Source: Amblyornis subalaris (Eukaryota > Chordata > Aves > Passeriformes > Ptilonorhynchidae). Taken from it: DNA of 64,000 bases. The stretch lies in contig JACAXG010000012.1 of assembly GCA_018881555.1 (NCBI GenBank), forward strand, positions 9,342,980 to 9,406,979, read 5' to 3'. Shown here piece after piece: positions 51,412 to 63,888 of this stretch; positions within the stretch are counted from its first letter, which is position 1; every line of letters begins with the position of its first letter. Under the pieces are notes generated by a model, which ran no database searches, was not told the origin of the DNA, and was given only the letters and a program-made list of their open reading frames with translations. The position numbers and the translations under genes are program-made.

Positions 51412-54017
51412 GAATCTGTGTTTTGTACATAATTACCAAGATGAAACTGGACACAGAGTAAAGTAAGTCATTCAATGAAACAAATAGGCCTTTTTCACTC
51501 AAGTTTATCCCAGCATGAGAAATGATACGAGCTGTGATGTGTTTCCACTGGACAGCTTTGAATCAAACACCTGCTACCTTTCCTTCTCCCAGCACCTGAT
51601 GAATCCAACATGGCCACGTGTTGCACACTCCTTTGCTGATTTAACTCCTGTATGGTCGTCTCATGAACCAGATGCCTTGTTGAAAAGACTGTGCCTTCAT
51701 GCAGATGGAGAGGACTGAGAATGGATACGTAGCTGTTCACACACTGACTCAGCTGAGAATTTAAAAAAACCCCCCATAATGACACACAGGCTTTACTTTT
51801 CCAACCAGCATTAGACACATGAGCCTCTCTCTCCAATTCTCCATTAGAGCCAGGGACAAATGGCAAACTGTATCAGTCCAGGAAAAAAATGCAGTCTTTA
51901 TTTTGCTTTAACCAGCAACTTCAGGAAATGCTTAATCTTCTTGCAGTTTGCAAAAAATGGATGTTTATTTAAATAACAGTGGAGCAACAGTATAGAAGCT
52001 GACTGGGAAAACAAAGCTTGATATTTTAAAGGATGAAAAAAACTACAAATTCTACAGCAGTTACAGTTTAATGTCTCAACACCAGCACAATATATAAAGC
52101 TTCTCTCAAATGATTTCCATCCGAGTTTTTGAACCGATATCACTAATTACATTTTAGCCTCAGTGTAAGATATTTTTCTTAGAACTAGTATTATCTTACT
52201 ACTAAAAGACTTTTCAAAATAAAAAAATACCTCAACCCAACCTAATTATCTTAATGCCATACACACTCTAGGATCAGTACTGACCTTTTTGCTTCCTTTA
52301 GAAATCACAACCAACATTCATCCTGCAGATTAATCTCCTAAATTGTTTCCTTGTCAAAGTGTCATGTTTTTTCATTAGTGATTGTAGCTAATTGCAATTC
52401 TCCCCAATCTGCTATGCAGCTAATTATCTAAAACAGACTTCACTGCCAGAGTATACATGTTGCCTCTGTTATATGGTAAAATGTACCATCACTATTTGTA
52501 TCATCATAGTACTTAGATGTCCCAAATGATACTCTGCTTTTCATCTGCTAGGCACTGTACAAACACAGTTATCTTTAGCACTTCAGTATCAATAAAGCTA
52601 TGTTCACATTTAAGTGCTCTGGTGCTTGGATCTAAGCACACATGCGCAGAAAGTATCAGATGAAAAGCAGACCAGTCAGTCTGTACTGTCTGGAGGCAGG
52701 AAGGGTATACAAATGAAATCATTTCATCCAGGATCATGAAAAATTCCAAAAAAAGCAGAAGCTGAACTCAGAATCTTCTGATCCAGGTTTGCAACTTCAC
52801 AAATACCTCACTTTCAAGCATTTATATTTCACACCTGCCACAATCCAAACTAACAAAATATTAAACCAAGTTGTGATAACACAGCTGGCATTTCTTAATT
52901 ACAGAGTCAAAAACACAGTCCTAGTTTCCAGAACATACTTGGAGTACTTTCTCTCAGAGATGAAAGGATGGGGAAGATAGACAACCTGCTAGCAGCAACA
53001 TGGAAAAAACCTGCTGTCTTTATACATATCTTTTTCATGTATATGATTACAGACAAGAGAAAGGCAAGGAAAGGACAATCATCCCTTTCACATCAGTGGT
53101 GGGCACAGTGCAGTAAACCAAGATTCTGAAAGAAACTCCCAAGCAACTACTTGAAACAGCCATTTTAATATCTTCCTGAAGAAGCACAGCAGTGAATTAC
53201 AAAATACAATATTCAGGAACAATATTCCTGAAAAATAAAATAGCTTGAATTTTAAAGACTTTGAAAGATTGTGAGACTTTTCTCAAGACACAAAGTAATT
53301 AAAAAAAAATTACATGGAAAAGTTCACCTCAGATAAATGTTACAGCCCCTTTCACACAAATCAAGACAAAAGCAGCAAGATTTGTGGGATTCTGGTGGGA
53401 AGGGAAATTTAAACATGAAAATATTACTCTGGTCTTCTGGGGGAGTTTAAATTGGTATAAATTGGAGATGGAAAGTGATCAGGACTGAAATAGATGCTGA
53501 TGAGTTTTTGAAGGGAAGCAGATTCAATCACACGTGCAAAGCCAGGTCACATCTTTATCTCCACAAAGCAGTCCACATCAACTAGTGTACAATTCATCAA
53601 CATTTCTGGCTTCTTCAGTCAGCTTAGGGAATTTTTGTCAACGTTTATCTGCATTTCCCACTATTCTCCAACAACATTACAGCCCCAAGAGATGGGCCTA
53701 TTAAGGGTCCCAAATATCTGCTTGTTTGTTAACCCCATCATCACTGCAACTTGCAAACACACCTTTTCACGCAAGAGAGGGCTTTCTTCATTACCATCTG
53801 CCTTCTTTCCATCCTCTTTCCTGGCTTCTGTACCACCACCAGCCTGCAACTTATGTGACACCAGTGCACAGAAAGTTATAGTTTTGGCAACTTATAACCA
53901 AAGGAAATTTTGGAAATTATTTGTTGATTGGCACAGCAGGTAAGAACTTCTTGACAAAAATCACTCAGGTAATCGGACTGTTGTAATCAAACCATGCTCT
54001 CACTTGCTTGGGCCAGT
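51412..54017. other. Non-coding interval, no accepted gene
   Basis: About 2.6 kb without a recognised transposon. The one open stretch of note, 53512-53939 on the plus strand, ends at a donor-like CAG/GTAAGA but has no family resemblance and is treated as a low-weight exon candidate only. Around 52385-52435 paired TAATTGC and TAATTATC motifs resemble homeodomain sites. Confidence 0.4.
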
Positions 54018-54085
54018 TTATCTGTCAATAACAATCTTAATATCGATGATCAATAACAAAGTTATTCCCCCTTTGTCCAGGTTAA
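54018..54085. promoter_or_regulatory. Enhancer-like cluster of SOX/TCF and Onecut-like motifs
   Basis: Within 70 bp the sequence holds AACAAT (54030-54035), ATCGAT (54042-54047), ATCAAT (54049-54054), AACAAAG (54055-54061) and CTTTGTC (54071-54077), the last being a SOX/TCF site on the opposite strand. CAATAACAA is present twice in related form. The flanks (53970-54430) are free of transposons. Motif matching in AT-rich DNA is prone to chance hits; the density and the mixed orientation are what single this stretch out. Confidence 0.3.
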
Positions 54086-54460
54086 ATTCGCCACAGCTAT
54101 TTTAAACACTTCACATTCAAATATTGCCATATTATGAAACAGTGCTATAAAATAAAAGTTACTGATATATACTCCTAATTACAGCCAACGTAAAGGCCTT
54201 TTTGAGTGGAGATTTATATAATTATTACCAGATTGCTCTTGTATTTTTTTTTTCCTGTAAATCACAGTGCTGTTGCCAATTCATAAAGCAGCTTCAAGAT
54301 CTGTTTGTGCTGAAAGACATTAAGATACAAAGGCAAGAAAATAGTCACTAAAGTTTAAGGTCAACGCTATGCCATGTGAAATATATACTGAAATGCATGA
54401 ACTGCAAATGTACCACATCAAATATTCCAGGAAGCTTTACTGGTTATGCCTGTTTAACTT

Positions 54461-54502
54461 ATATGTATATATATACACACACACACACACATATATATAT
54501 AC
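54461..54502. repeat. Compound (TA)/(CA) microsatellite
   Basis: An alternating tract of TATATG/TATATA, then (AC)8 (54475-54490), then ATATATATATA. The two AT parts are complementary, so the whole can fold back with the CA tract in the loop. Likely length-polymorphic. Confidence 0.92.
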
Positions 54503-57500
54503 AAAAACACACCCATAAACATATATTTCCCAAAAAATAAACTTCAGATCCCTGGCAGTATTAATGGCATAAAAGCATTCAGATATTGCATGTGCCTCAT
54601 TCTTTGGCCTGATAGCTATCACGTGAACTTTGAAAGAAACCGACTCCTGTTTCTAATTAATAAGGACATAAAAGTGTTTATGTAGAAAGAGAACCTAGAG
54701 AGCTTATTACACTGAGGCCTATTCAGAGCCAGTGTGGTTTTGTCATGTGTATGTTAAAACTGACACAGCCAAGTTTAGTTACAGCCCAGTAGAGCATCTG
54801 CAAGTCATTTACATACTTTCAAATGCTGCAATGATAAACACACACAGCTCTGTGACTGATGGTTATGTCTCAAAGTGAATGAAGACAATGAATTCAAAAA
54901 AGGAGCAAGATAAACTGCTTAGACTAAATTTCAGGAAGGGTGGGAATGAAAAGAAGAGGAAGAAGCCCAAAACATACTCCTAAGGACTTGAGCAGAACTT
55001 GTTTTTGCTCTCCTNGTCCTACGGAAAGCTACTCCTGTCACATTTATATTGTGGAGGCATAGCCCAGGGAAATACAGCTATTCAGACAGATAGGAAGTGA
55101 GTTTGCTTATCACACAGCTGCTTTACTGACTTCATCATAACTCCCCAAGGGAAAGCTCATTTTGGGCAGAGACTGATCCCAGCACAGATCTTGTCTACTA
55201 ATGACCAAAGTTCTGACTCCAGCCTCAGCTAAGGGTTTATTCGCTCTCACACACTGGACAGATTTTAATCACAAGAATTAGTCTTACTAGCAATCCCAAA
55301 GCAATCACTTCAATGTAAGTTTTATTTAAACATACTCAAGGGAATCCTTTTTGTCTGTTTTGCTTTGAAGTTAAGAATCTCTAACTCTTATTTCAGATCT
55401 CTAAGGAATGAGAAAAATGTCCGAAGTTGGATCTGTATTCACACTCTCACTACAGCCAACTCCAATGAATAGTCCCGGTGGTAGAATTGTAGTTTAAGGT
55501 CTTTTTGAAAAAAACTTAGGGTGTTGGTGACCCTGTAATCTGTTTTATCCATTCATACAAGGCCTATTAAGGGACTAAAAGGATGTGGTGTAAGTTAGAA
55601 GGAATGTGTCTGGACAAGCAGTTTGCATTATGTACTTCTTGGCTATTGCTGTCAGCGTCTTTATAATTTTTTTTATAGGCAGAAAAATTACTCTAAATTT
55701 TCAATAAAAATCCAGTAAAGCCCTCTTTGAAACACAGAAAAACATGTATACTTGAAAGAAGAATTTAAATTTGGCAGGCTCTAAGTTATACTGGTATTTC
55801 TGACGTTCACACCAGCAGAGACCATAAGCTGACTCCTTGTGACATCTCTTGTCAGAAAAGTCACGTGATCGCTGTACAGTTTCTACTTAGTCAAAAGTTA
55901 TCAACATATTTTTAGATCTGAATTTACACAACCTACTCTCTAACCATCAAATCCAGAGGACAAGTGTTCCAGTCCACCACAGCCAGATACGTAGTAAATG
56001 TACCTTCAAACCAGCCTCAAACCTGCTCTAATTTACAGTGGTAGAAGTAGGGATGAGGGAAAGCTAGTTAAAAAACCTGACTGACTTGAGGATTATGTGA
56101 GACGTTTTTCTCTTTCCTTAGAGGAGATCTAAATCTAATGGCTGAAAGAAAAAGAGCAAAATTAATTGCAATCGAGAAGGCTGAATCTGCACAGAAGAGC
56201 AAGGATACATGACCTGAGTTAATGTCTTCCTCATTGTTCTGTGAATTAAAAAACTGATCAATAACAAACAGCAAATAGCTACAGCTATGTAGCTCAAGCC
56301 ATATAATTTCCATCGATTATATTTTGAAGACTGAACTCTTAGTTTTCACAGAAATCATAAAAGTATGATTCCATGATGGTAAAGAATGACAGCCCATATG
56401 TTGGGTATTACTACCTTCTGCTCAAGTGCCTTCATGGATTAACCTAAGCCATTTGACTTTGTATTGGTGATGGACTAAGCCCACAGCATCTTAGTTTATA
56501 TTTCTGATGTGCAGGGGCCTTGTGCAACCTAAATTCACAATCAAAGAATCTCACTTACTACAAGTGCAGCAAAAGGACTTCATAGGATCAAAGTCAAAGG
56601 TACAAAGAGAAATCAACACCACTACAGGTTGCTTTGGCAAGAAGACACATTACAGTACAAACCTTACTCCCATTCTTCCTAACATTCTCATGTGACATCA
56701 CTGCTTCCTATGGTGCTACTTGTGTTTTTTGCAGGTATAAGCAGGAGTAGAAAAAGGTGCAAATTGTCTGGAAACAGTCGTGAGAGAAGCAGTTAAAAAA
56801 GAAGGGGAAAACATGAAATTTTTTCAAGTAGTACAGTAAGCAACTTGCCCTAAAGACAGCAAAAGCCACATCAAACACAATTACTCTTCTACTTAAATAC
56901 CAGTTGAGATCACTACTGGGAGGAGCTACAATCCATCCAGAAAAACAGGTGGCTGAGTGGAAGTGGCACGTCAGTGCGACACTGTCCTTAAAACAGGACC
57001 TGTGACACAAAGAAGTTTGCAAACAACTGGCTTTTTACATACTTGTAGGCCCAGGTGGGCAGACAAGCCTACACAATGTTGGAGCAGTATTGTCAAACCA
57101 CTTGTTCTGCAAAACAACAGTTTTGGGCATATGGCCACATGACTGAATAGAGGGATGAGTCAATCCTAAGCCTAGAGATGCTCAATTAACTAAACAATCT
57201 AAGGGTTTACATGTTAGTGAACGTGGATAAACACATCTAAAAATCATCTATAACCATTTCATCTTTGTAGGACTTCAGATCCAGCACCTCTGTAGAAATA
57301 CTTTTTACTCTGTTTACTCCGTTTACTCTTGTGTAATTGCAGGTTTGATAGGAATCCTAAACATCTTGGTTGAGAAAGCAGAAAAGGTAGAGAAACTGAA
57401 AAGGCAAAACCTGACCACCATTATGCAGCAAAACACAGGCTTCAGCTGCTCAACAAGAAAATTACTTCCTGCTTTTAAAAGTGTATTTCTGGGCTCAAAA

Positions 57501-57576
57501 ATATATGGACTAAGGATAATCATTTAAAAAGCTTAGGCATATGTATAAAAGCTTAAAGAAGCATATGTAATCCATA
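54503..57576. other. Non-coding interval, no gene seen
   Basis: AT-rich, no recognised repeat. A good plus-strand acceptor ('tactcttgtgtaattgcag', about 57325-57343) leads into a 60-codon open frame with Glu/Lys-rich heptad-like spacing that ends at 57527. No donor or known family supports it. An N is at 55015. Confidence 0.4.
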
Positions 57577-57596
57577 GACAAAATTATAATTTTGTC
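57577..57596. repeat. 20-bp perfect palindrome without spacer
   Basis: GACAAAATTA (57577-57586) is followed directly by its reverse complement TAATTTTGTC (57587-57596). The dyad has no loop, which suits a homodimeric DNA-binding protein site or a cruciform more than an RNA hairpin. The AT-rich core includes paired TAAT-type homeodomain cores facing each other. Confidence 0.85.
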
Positions 57597-60118
57597 CAGT
57601 ATAAAAAACTATGCCTGAGGTGGAGGGAAGCCCACCATGCTGACATTTGAAAGTCAGGATATTTATTGGCTTTGTTCAAAACTGGCTAGTTAGTCTGAAT
57701 CTATGATCTCCACTACTATAGCTACCCATCTTGTCTATTTTTATGTGCTGTGCAATCTATCAAGATTCATTTAAGTACATACTTTTGTTTTAGGATGGGA
57801 TTGGAAGACAAAAAGACAGGAGCTTGATTTTTTTAACTACTCTCTAGTGGCACATCAAAAAAGTGTCCCAATTATACTCAACCTATTCATACCATCTGTG
57901 ACCCACAAACATCTGTGTTTCCACAAAGGTGCACAAATATATCTCAAGAAGACGGATTCACTCTTGTACTGTGGGGTCAAGGTGCAGTACGCAGTGAAAA
58001 GAAGGTGATATCACAAAAATATCAGCTAAGCAACGTTTATGCTTGAGATAGGCAACTGCTAAAGANCTGGAACAATCTCCTGTTAGTATTATTGAAAACA
58101 AACAATAGTATTATTGAAACCAGCCCAACCCAACAAACGATCTCCTCGCCATCAACTATTTTAATAAGAGAGTCCTATAAGATGTACCCTTAGGCAGTGC
58201 CAGACTAAATGCAATTATTCAGGTGATGACTTTCAGCTCCAGGTCAATAGTCTAAGCTACCCCCTCAGTGTCCTGAATGTTTCTGGGACAAAGATTAATT
58301 CTGGGAGACCATTCAGCAACTCACTTAGCACAGGCTGTGGCACAGCTGCTCTCTGCACAGTTTTGTCCCTGAAGGTGGGATATGCCCACTCTCCAGTGTT
58401 CTCTGGCAGGATGAGCCAGCCATGCTTCCCACAGCTGCCATAACCATGCCAGACAGCCTAGTTAACTTGCACCAATGTTTAGAGTACAGGTACTACAAAC
58501 AGGATGGTCAGAACCATATCCTGAACATCTGCACTTTCCCCTTGCTAGCCCATCTCCATAACGTGCTCCACCACCAGTCTTGAGCTCCTATTACTAACTG
58601 TTTAATTTAACTGCTTATAACAGAGATCAGAAAGGAAAAATTCCTGTAGAGAGTATTACTAATTCAGTGAAATCCTGCAGGGACTCAAAAAATCTGCCCT
58701 AAAATGAAGCATGCCTTGGAGTTTTCAAAAGACTAGCAGAGTTTGAGAGAAAACAGGTACTCTCAAGCTGTCACTGCTTTTCTTTGCAGAGATCCAGATT
58801 TGTGGAAAAAATGCAACATTTGGATTCATAAATCTGATCCAATTTTTTTAACTGGGCTGCTGTTCAAAGTAACGTATTAAAGAACTTCCTCACTTCAAAT
58901 TATCTTCCCATTTTAGCTTTCTGGAAGAGGACACTCTCCACTGACAAATTTGTTTTTTTGTTTATTCACTATTTCCAAAAGTAATGACAAGTTATTCACT
59001 TAAGGTGTTCAGTTCTCAACTCACTATTATGCAGTCATGATTAAATCAGTCAATCATTGATGTGAACCTGAAAACCCCAATTTTATTTTTAAAATGCTGT
59101 TCCCAACTGCAGTGTATGCAGTTTTCAGTGTTACAGGACATTCCATTAGAAGTATGGCTGAATTTAGCCAGAAGCTTTTTAGCACAGAGCCTCTCACACC
59201 TCTAGCCCTCTTTCTGGATTAGGCACATTTCCTGGATGATCATTAGGCATATATAACTAATCTCAGTAACCATCTATCAAGAACCGACAGAATGAAGCCA
59301 GCTGATATGCATAGATTACTTCATAAATCAGACCAGTCTCAAAGGCATTGCTTGCTGAGCAGTTTTGGAAAATAAATCCTGAGTAGTTACATGTAGCTTA
59401 TTGAAGTTAATGCAGTATTTACAAAACTGAGCTAATGAAACTAACACCTTCACTCAGTGTATCAAAATGCTGAAAACTGGCATATCAATTCTTAATACAG
59501 CAACTTTAAAAAAAAAAGCCACTTCACAGGAGCTAAACTCTGAAGTCCCAAACGACATCACTTCAAGGTCAAGCCCAGGATCACAGAATACAGAAGTCCC
59601 TTCTGCTCTATCCAAAGACCAGGGGCTTGGACATGCAAAGTTGTTCTGATATCTTCTGAGATTTCCAAGAGCACCTAGCCCAGTTTAGTAGTTTGGGGTG
59701 GGGGGGGGAAGGATTTGAGCACATCTGAAATATTTGCTAAGCAAATATCAGCTTCAGTGACCTACACTGTGTAAGACCAATTTCTGGTCTCACAGCTAAA
59801 AGCTGAGCTGAGTATTGATATATGTTTCTGTCCCAAAAAGGTGTGTTTTACAGTGTGGTCCAGCCATGTAGAGTCTGACAGTCTCAGCACCTACTATTTG
59901 GGGCAGAGAAAGCCTGTCTACTATTTTTTATTGATTTTCACTGTATGTAACATGGACAGAGATCATATCAAAGAACAGTCACATGTCAGAAGCAATATAT
60001 ACTCCAATCCTAGTATTTACCCTAGAAACCTAGTCCTAGAAACCTCAAAGATGTGATCAGAACACCCTTTCAGGAAATGGTCTTGCCAGATTGCTCCTCG
60101 TAACTTCAGAACACTTAC
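57597..60118. other. Non-coding interval, no gene seen
   Basis: No exon or named repeat. A direct repeat of TAGTATTATTGAAA occurs around 58084-58120, and a G-rich run GGGGT followed by nine Gs lies at 59695-59708. An N is at 58066. Confidence 0.45.
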
Positions 60119-60248
60119 CTTGTGGGAGCTCTGCCCAGTTCTGGGACAGCAGCTCACATGAGGACATGCTATGTGTTTGTAGCAACACAGCTTTAAAGGA
60201 CACTAAGTTAATGCACTGGGGACTTCTGTACCTCCAAAAAAGCCAGGA
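60119..60248 (-). other. Isolated exon candidate, minus strand
   Basis: On the minus strand a strong acceptor (tract 'ttccttctttctgctttcag', CAG at 60251-60249) opens a 130-base segment that ends at an exact donor, ACAAG/GTAAGT (60119/60118). One frame is open throughout, about 43 codons, and contains six serines, three cysteines and three tryptophans but no motif I recognise. This is the best acceptor-plus-donor-plus-open-frame combination in the right-hand half. Without neighbouring exons it may be a lncRNA exon, an alternative exon of a gene beyond the window, or a pseudo-exon; pseudo-exons of this quality are common in vertebrate genomes. Confidence 0.22.
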
Positions 60249-63200
60249 CTGAAAGCAGAAAGAAGGAATGATGGTCCAAAACATTTGCGGTTTTTTCCAA
60301 GGTCTAAACCTCAGCTACCATTTTCCTGAGGAGGGTAATGTGTTTGCACTGCAAGTTTTGTCAAGAAGAGATAAGTGATGGTTATGCAATGCAGTGCAAG
60401 AAACTGTTCTAATCTACCTGATGCCTTTAAAATTGCTTCCCCTGCAGCCAGCCTCCAAGACAGAAATAAACACTGTTGCCACAACCACAGAGAAAAAAAA
60501 AAAGTGCCGCAGCAATAGTTATAGAGGCTTGAAGATCCCTTTGAAGGTCCCAAGCTCTGCACGATGCAGCTGGCAGCACAGCTGCCATTCCCAGCTCTGC
60601 CCCTCAGGCTCTGCATGGTGGCCACAGGCTACTGCCCACAGTCCAGTACAGCCCCTTGCTCTGTGCTGCTCACACACAGACAAACAGCATAAGGTGAGAG
60701 AGTTAGTGCTTCATAAACTGTCTACTTTCATATTGAACAGGCAAAGGAAGAGCTTGCTTTGTGCTTAAAGAAACAACAAAATTTGGTGTTGTTAAGTTAC
60801 TAGGGCTAACTATGCTTTCAATGAGCCACTGTGTAGCTTCTTATAAAACGCAGCAAAAAATATAACCTCAACAAGAGAGCCCTCTTCAGAATAGCACTGA
60901 GTGATTTTATACTTTCAGATTAAAGAGGCACATTGATAGAGATATAAAATAAATAAACACAACCATAAAAACCTTTTTTTTGCTTGTACCTCTAAACCTT
61001 TCTCTGGGTTTTAAAATGGAGGACTCCTCCTTTGTTTTGAGCACATTTCCTCCGCATTTCAAAAGGTGGGGGCTCCCTGTTGCTTGAGAAGGTTCCCTTT
61101 ATAGAAAGTTAAACAATGAGTTTGGAAAAGTTTTGATTGATAATAGCTTGCATATGGTGTTACAGAAAAGGAGTCTATTTTAAGTATCCTTTTTCTCTGA
61201 GAAGGGATTCTAAAAAGACACCATGTGTTCCAAACTTGCTGGCAACACTTGAACCTGTTCTCAGAGCCTGCCTCTGGAACAGCTCCCTGGCTTGTGATGG
61301 AAACCATAATCCAAAGAGTGGTGGAAGCACATTTTTTTCCTATGCTTGTGAGCCTTGGAGAATACAGCAAGCCTGGTGTGTAACACATGCCATTCTGAAG
61401 GGGATTCCTAGAAACATTCATACACTGCTCTCGGGTGTATGGATCCAGAGCCACAGATACATTTCTTCCACACATAAACCCAAAGAAAAGGAAGGGACAC
61501 TTGGTTGTCTACTCTCCTCCCTAGTGTTTGCATTTTAAAAATTTATTTATAATACTTTATTACAAGGAAATATGAGTTTTAGTTAAAGAAACATTTTGAA
61601 ATCTATTTGACCAAATATCAGAGAATGAAAGTGCATGGAACCCTTTTTATTAAGATGAGTCTTCAGGTCTTTCTCACTTTTCATCAAGATCTAATCCTAA
61701 AACATAACATTAAAGGCATCAGCCATTGTGGCTGTCAGATAAGAAGTTTGTGTTTCTGACCATAATCAAGAATTCCAGGAATTCTTCTTTCAGCAAATAA
61801 CAGGCAGGAAGGACATAGTGACCTTGCAACACTTCAACGTGCCTCATGAGCTGTCTGCCAACTTAAATCTTGCCTATGATTACACAGCATTTCCTTTCCA
61901 AAACAGTTGCATTGCTTTGTGTAACCATTTAGGATATTATTCACAGAAGGGTAAAATAATCCCTATTGACTTTAGTGACTACAAAACTTTCCAAGAACAA
62001 AGAAAGATTATCCTCATCAAGTTTTGTAAGAAAAGAAGTACTAGCTTAAAGTAATTTATAAACACTTTTGTAATGTCTACAGCTATGACAAGTCACTTGG
62101 AACAAAACAAAAAAAAACATGCAGAAAGAGGTTTTTTCTTATGAATTATCTCTAAATTAAATATGATTTCTATAAATATATTATCAATGTTGTTCATGTA
62201 CAAAACCGTTTGATCATGGTAACAAGATTCCTAACAATTTTCTGTCATCTGTGACATGCTACTTGATAATGCAGCTGATAGTGTTTCTGTTTTCTGGGTA
62301 TCTACAACTTTATATAGTGGAAGCAGAGCTACGCATACAAAATGTTAAACTTTAAAATATTATCTGAGGTACATTTTTCGATTTTCAGTATGTGCTGGGA
62401 AGTAAGAAAGCACTAAAAAAAGTTGTCTGCTTTACTTACCCCACAAGGCTTTTGACATAATGATCATCAAATATCAGAGGTNCATAAGATGACTTTCACT
62501 GTGATGGAAAAAGATGGTGGTTATCAAAACAGCAAACCATATTGCCTGGTTTTGGTTAAACTACTTCAGTGCTTGCAAACTTCTTCCTAGAATCAGCATG
62601 AATTAAGTAACATCCAGTTTCATGAATATACAAGGCCAAAGTTATCTCTAAGGTACAACAAAGATTATTTTGGTTTAAATTAAAACCATCTGAATTTTAA
62701 TGCAAAATAATGGAAGTGTCATGTGCACATCTATTCATCCAGAGTTCAATATTTTTGAAATTTCAAGTCAAAGATAGCACTGGAGCCTTCTGCCTGATTA
62801 AAACAAAATGTTTTACTAAGGATATTAACTTCACTGACCTCATAATGCAAGTAAGTGAACAAAACAACTTGGCATTGGGCAGTTCATAATGTTAGCATCA
62901 CCATTCACATCTGTAACTAGAAACATTCATGTTCCTCAATCTTTTAAGTGATGGGTGACTGTACAGTAGTCATAGCAACAGCTTGTACTGAGAACATCAA
63001 ATTCATTACTTTGGGCAAAAAGCTTGGCAGAAGGGCAGCCTTCAGCTTTACATCATAATCCTGTGCAATTAATCCTGACATTGCAAAGGGCAATATCTCA
63101 GTGTCTCATTGCCAGGTCTTGTCATTTTAGAGATATTTTACATTGTGATATTGTTCACATCTTTGTGAGAGCTTGTCCTGGTTAAACCATGACAGAGCAC

Positions 63201-63760
63201 TTCCTCGCCCCTCAGTAAAGCTTCCCTTTTCCCTCCTGAGCAAGAATGCAAGCATAACCTTTTAGACATGTGGCACAAAGGTATTTTGCAGATTCAGAGA
63301 ATATCAAAGAGCCCACCCACCACTCCTTTCCCTTGATACTTCCAGCTCCAAGAACAATGTTTACTAGAAAGGCAATTCATCTCCCTGGAAGAAAACAGGG
63401 AGTGGATAAATGCTACCACCAGGGAGCATTTCATATTCTCCATAAAGTCAATTCTAGCTAGTGCATGCAGACATACAAAATGCAACTGCTAAGGAAAAAC
63501 ATATGCTTTCCATACAGAAACAATAAAAACTTTCCAAAACTGTCTTTCCAGATTCTCTTTCTTCTTGAGTCTGAGCCAATGCATTCTAACCCCAGAGATT
63601 TGTCTGCCTCAATTGATGCTGCATTGTTCCTTGCAGCATTCTGAAGCAGTTTCCTTTTCTATGAGCTATGCTTATCACATCCTGTGCTTCATTATGTTTC
63701 CAGGAAAGGTTCCCTAGCACAAGCCAGTTTCTCTGAAACACTGTTGCTCCATTCCTTTCC
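60249..63760. other. Non-coding interval, no gene seen
   Basis: No recognised transposon of any length and no gene. A scrap at 63177-63194, 'cctggttaaaccatgac', recalls the terminal part of avian LTRs, but nothing around it does. An N is at 62482. Confidence 0.4.
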
Positions 63761-63888
63761 TCTGCTGCCTAATCATGTGAATGAAGTGCAGTCATCTTAG
63801 GGAGGAGAGACACACCATGGCTGTTCTGCTGCCTAATCACGTGAATGAAGTGCAGTCATCTTAGGGAGGAGAGACACACCATGGCTGT
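63761..63888. repeat. 64-bp tandem duplication carrying an E-box variant
   Basis: Two head-to-tail 64-bp copies (63761-63824, 63825-63888) differ at a single base: TCATGTGA in the left copy (63776) is TCACGTGA in the right copy (63840). The right form is the palindromic E-box bound by MITF/TFE/USF-type bHLH-ZIP factors. The left form is what CpG deamination would give. Each copy also contains GGGAGGAGAGAC. One mismatch in 64 bp implies a recent duplication. Confidence 0.93.

Noticed and set aside
53512..53939. About 143 open codons ending at CAG/GTAAGA on the plus strand
   Set aside because: The donor is good, but the acceptor is mediocre and the translation has no recognisable family; open stretches of this length are expected by chance a few times in 64 kb.
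57344..57527. Acceptor followed by a 60-codon Glu/Lys-rich, coiled-coil-like frame
   Set aside because: No donor, no partner exon and no known family; one good acceptor in AT-rich DNA is common.
63177..63194. LTR-like 'cctggttaaaccatgac'
   Set aside because: Too short, and the sequence on both sides matches no LTR block.
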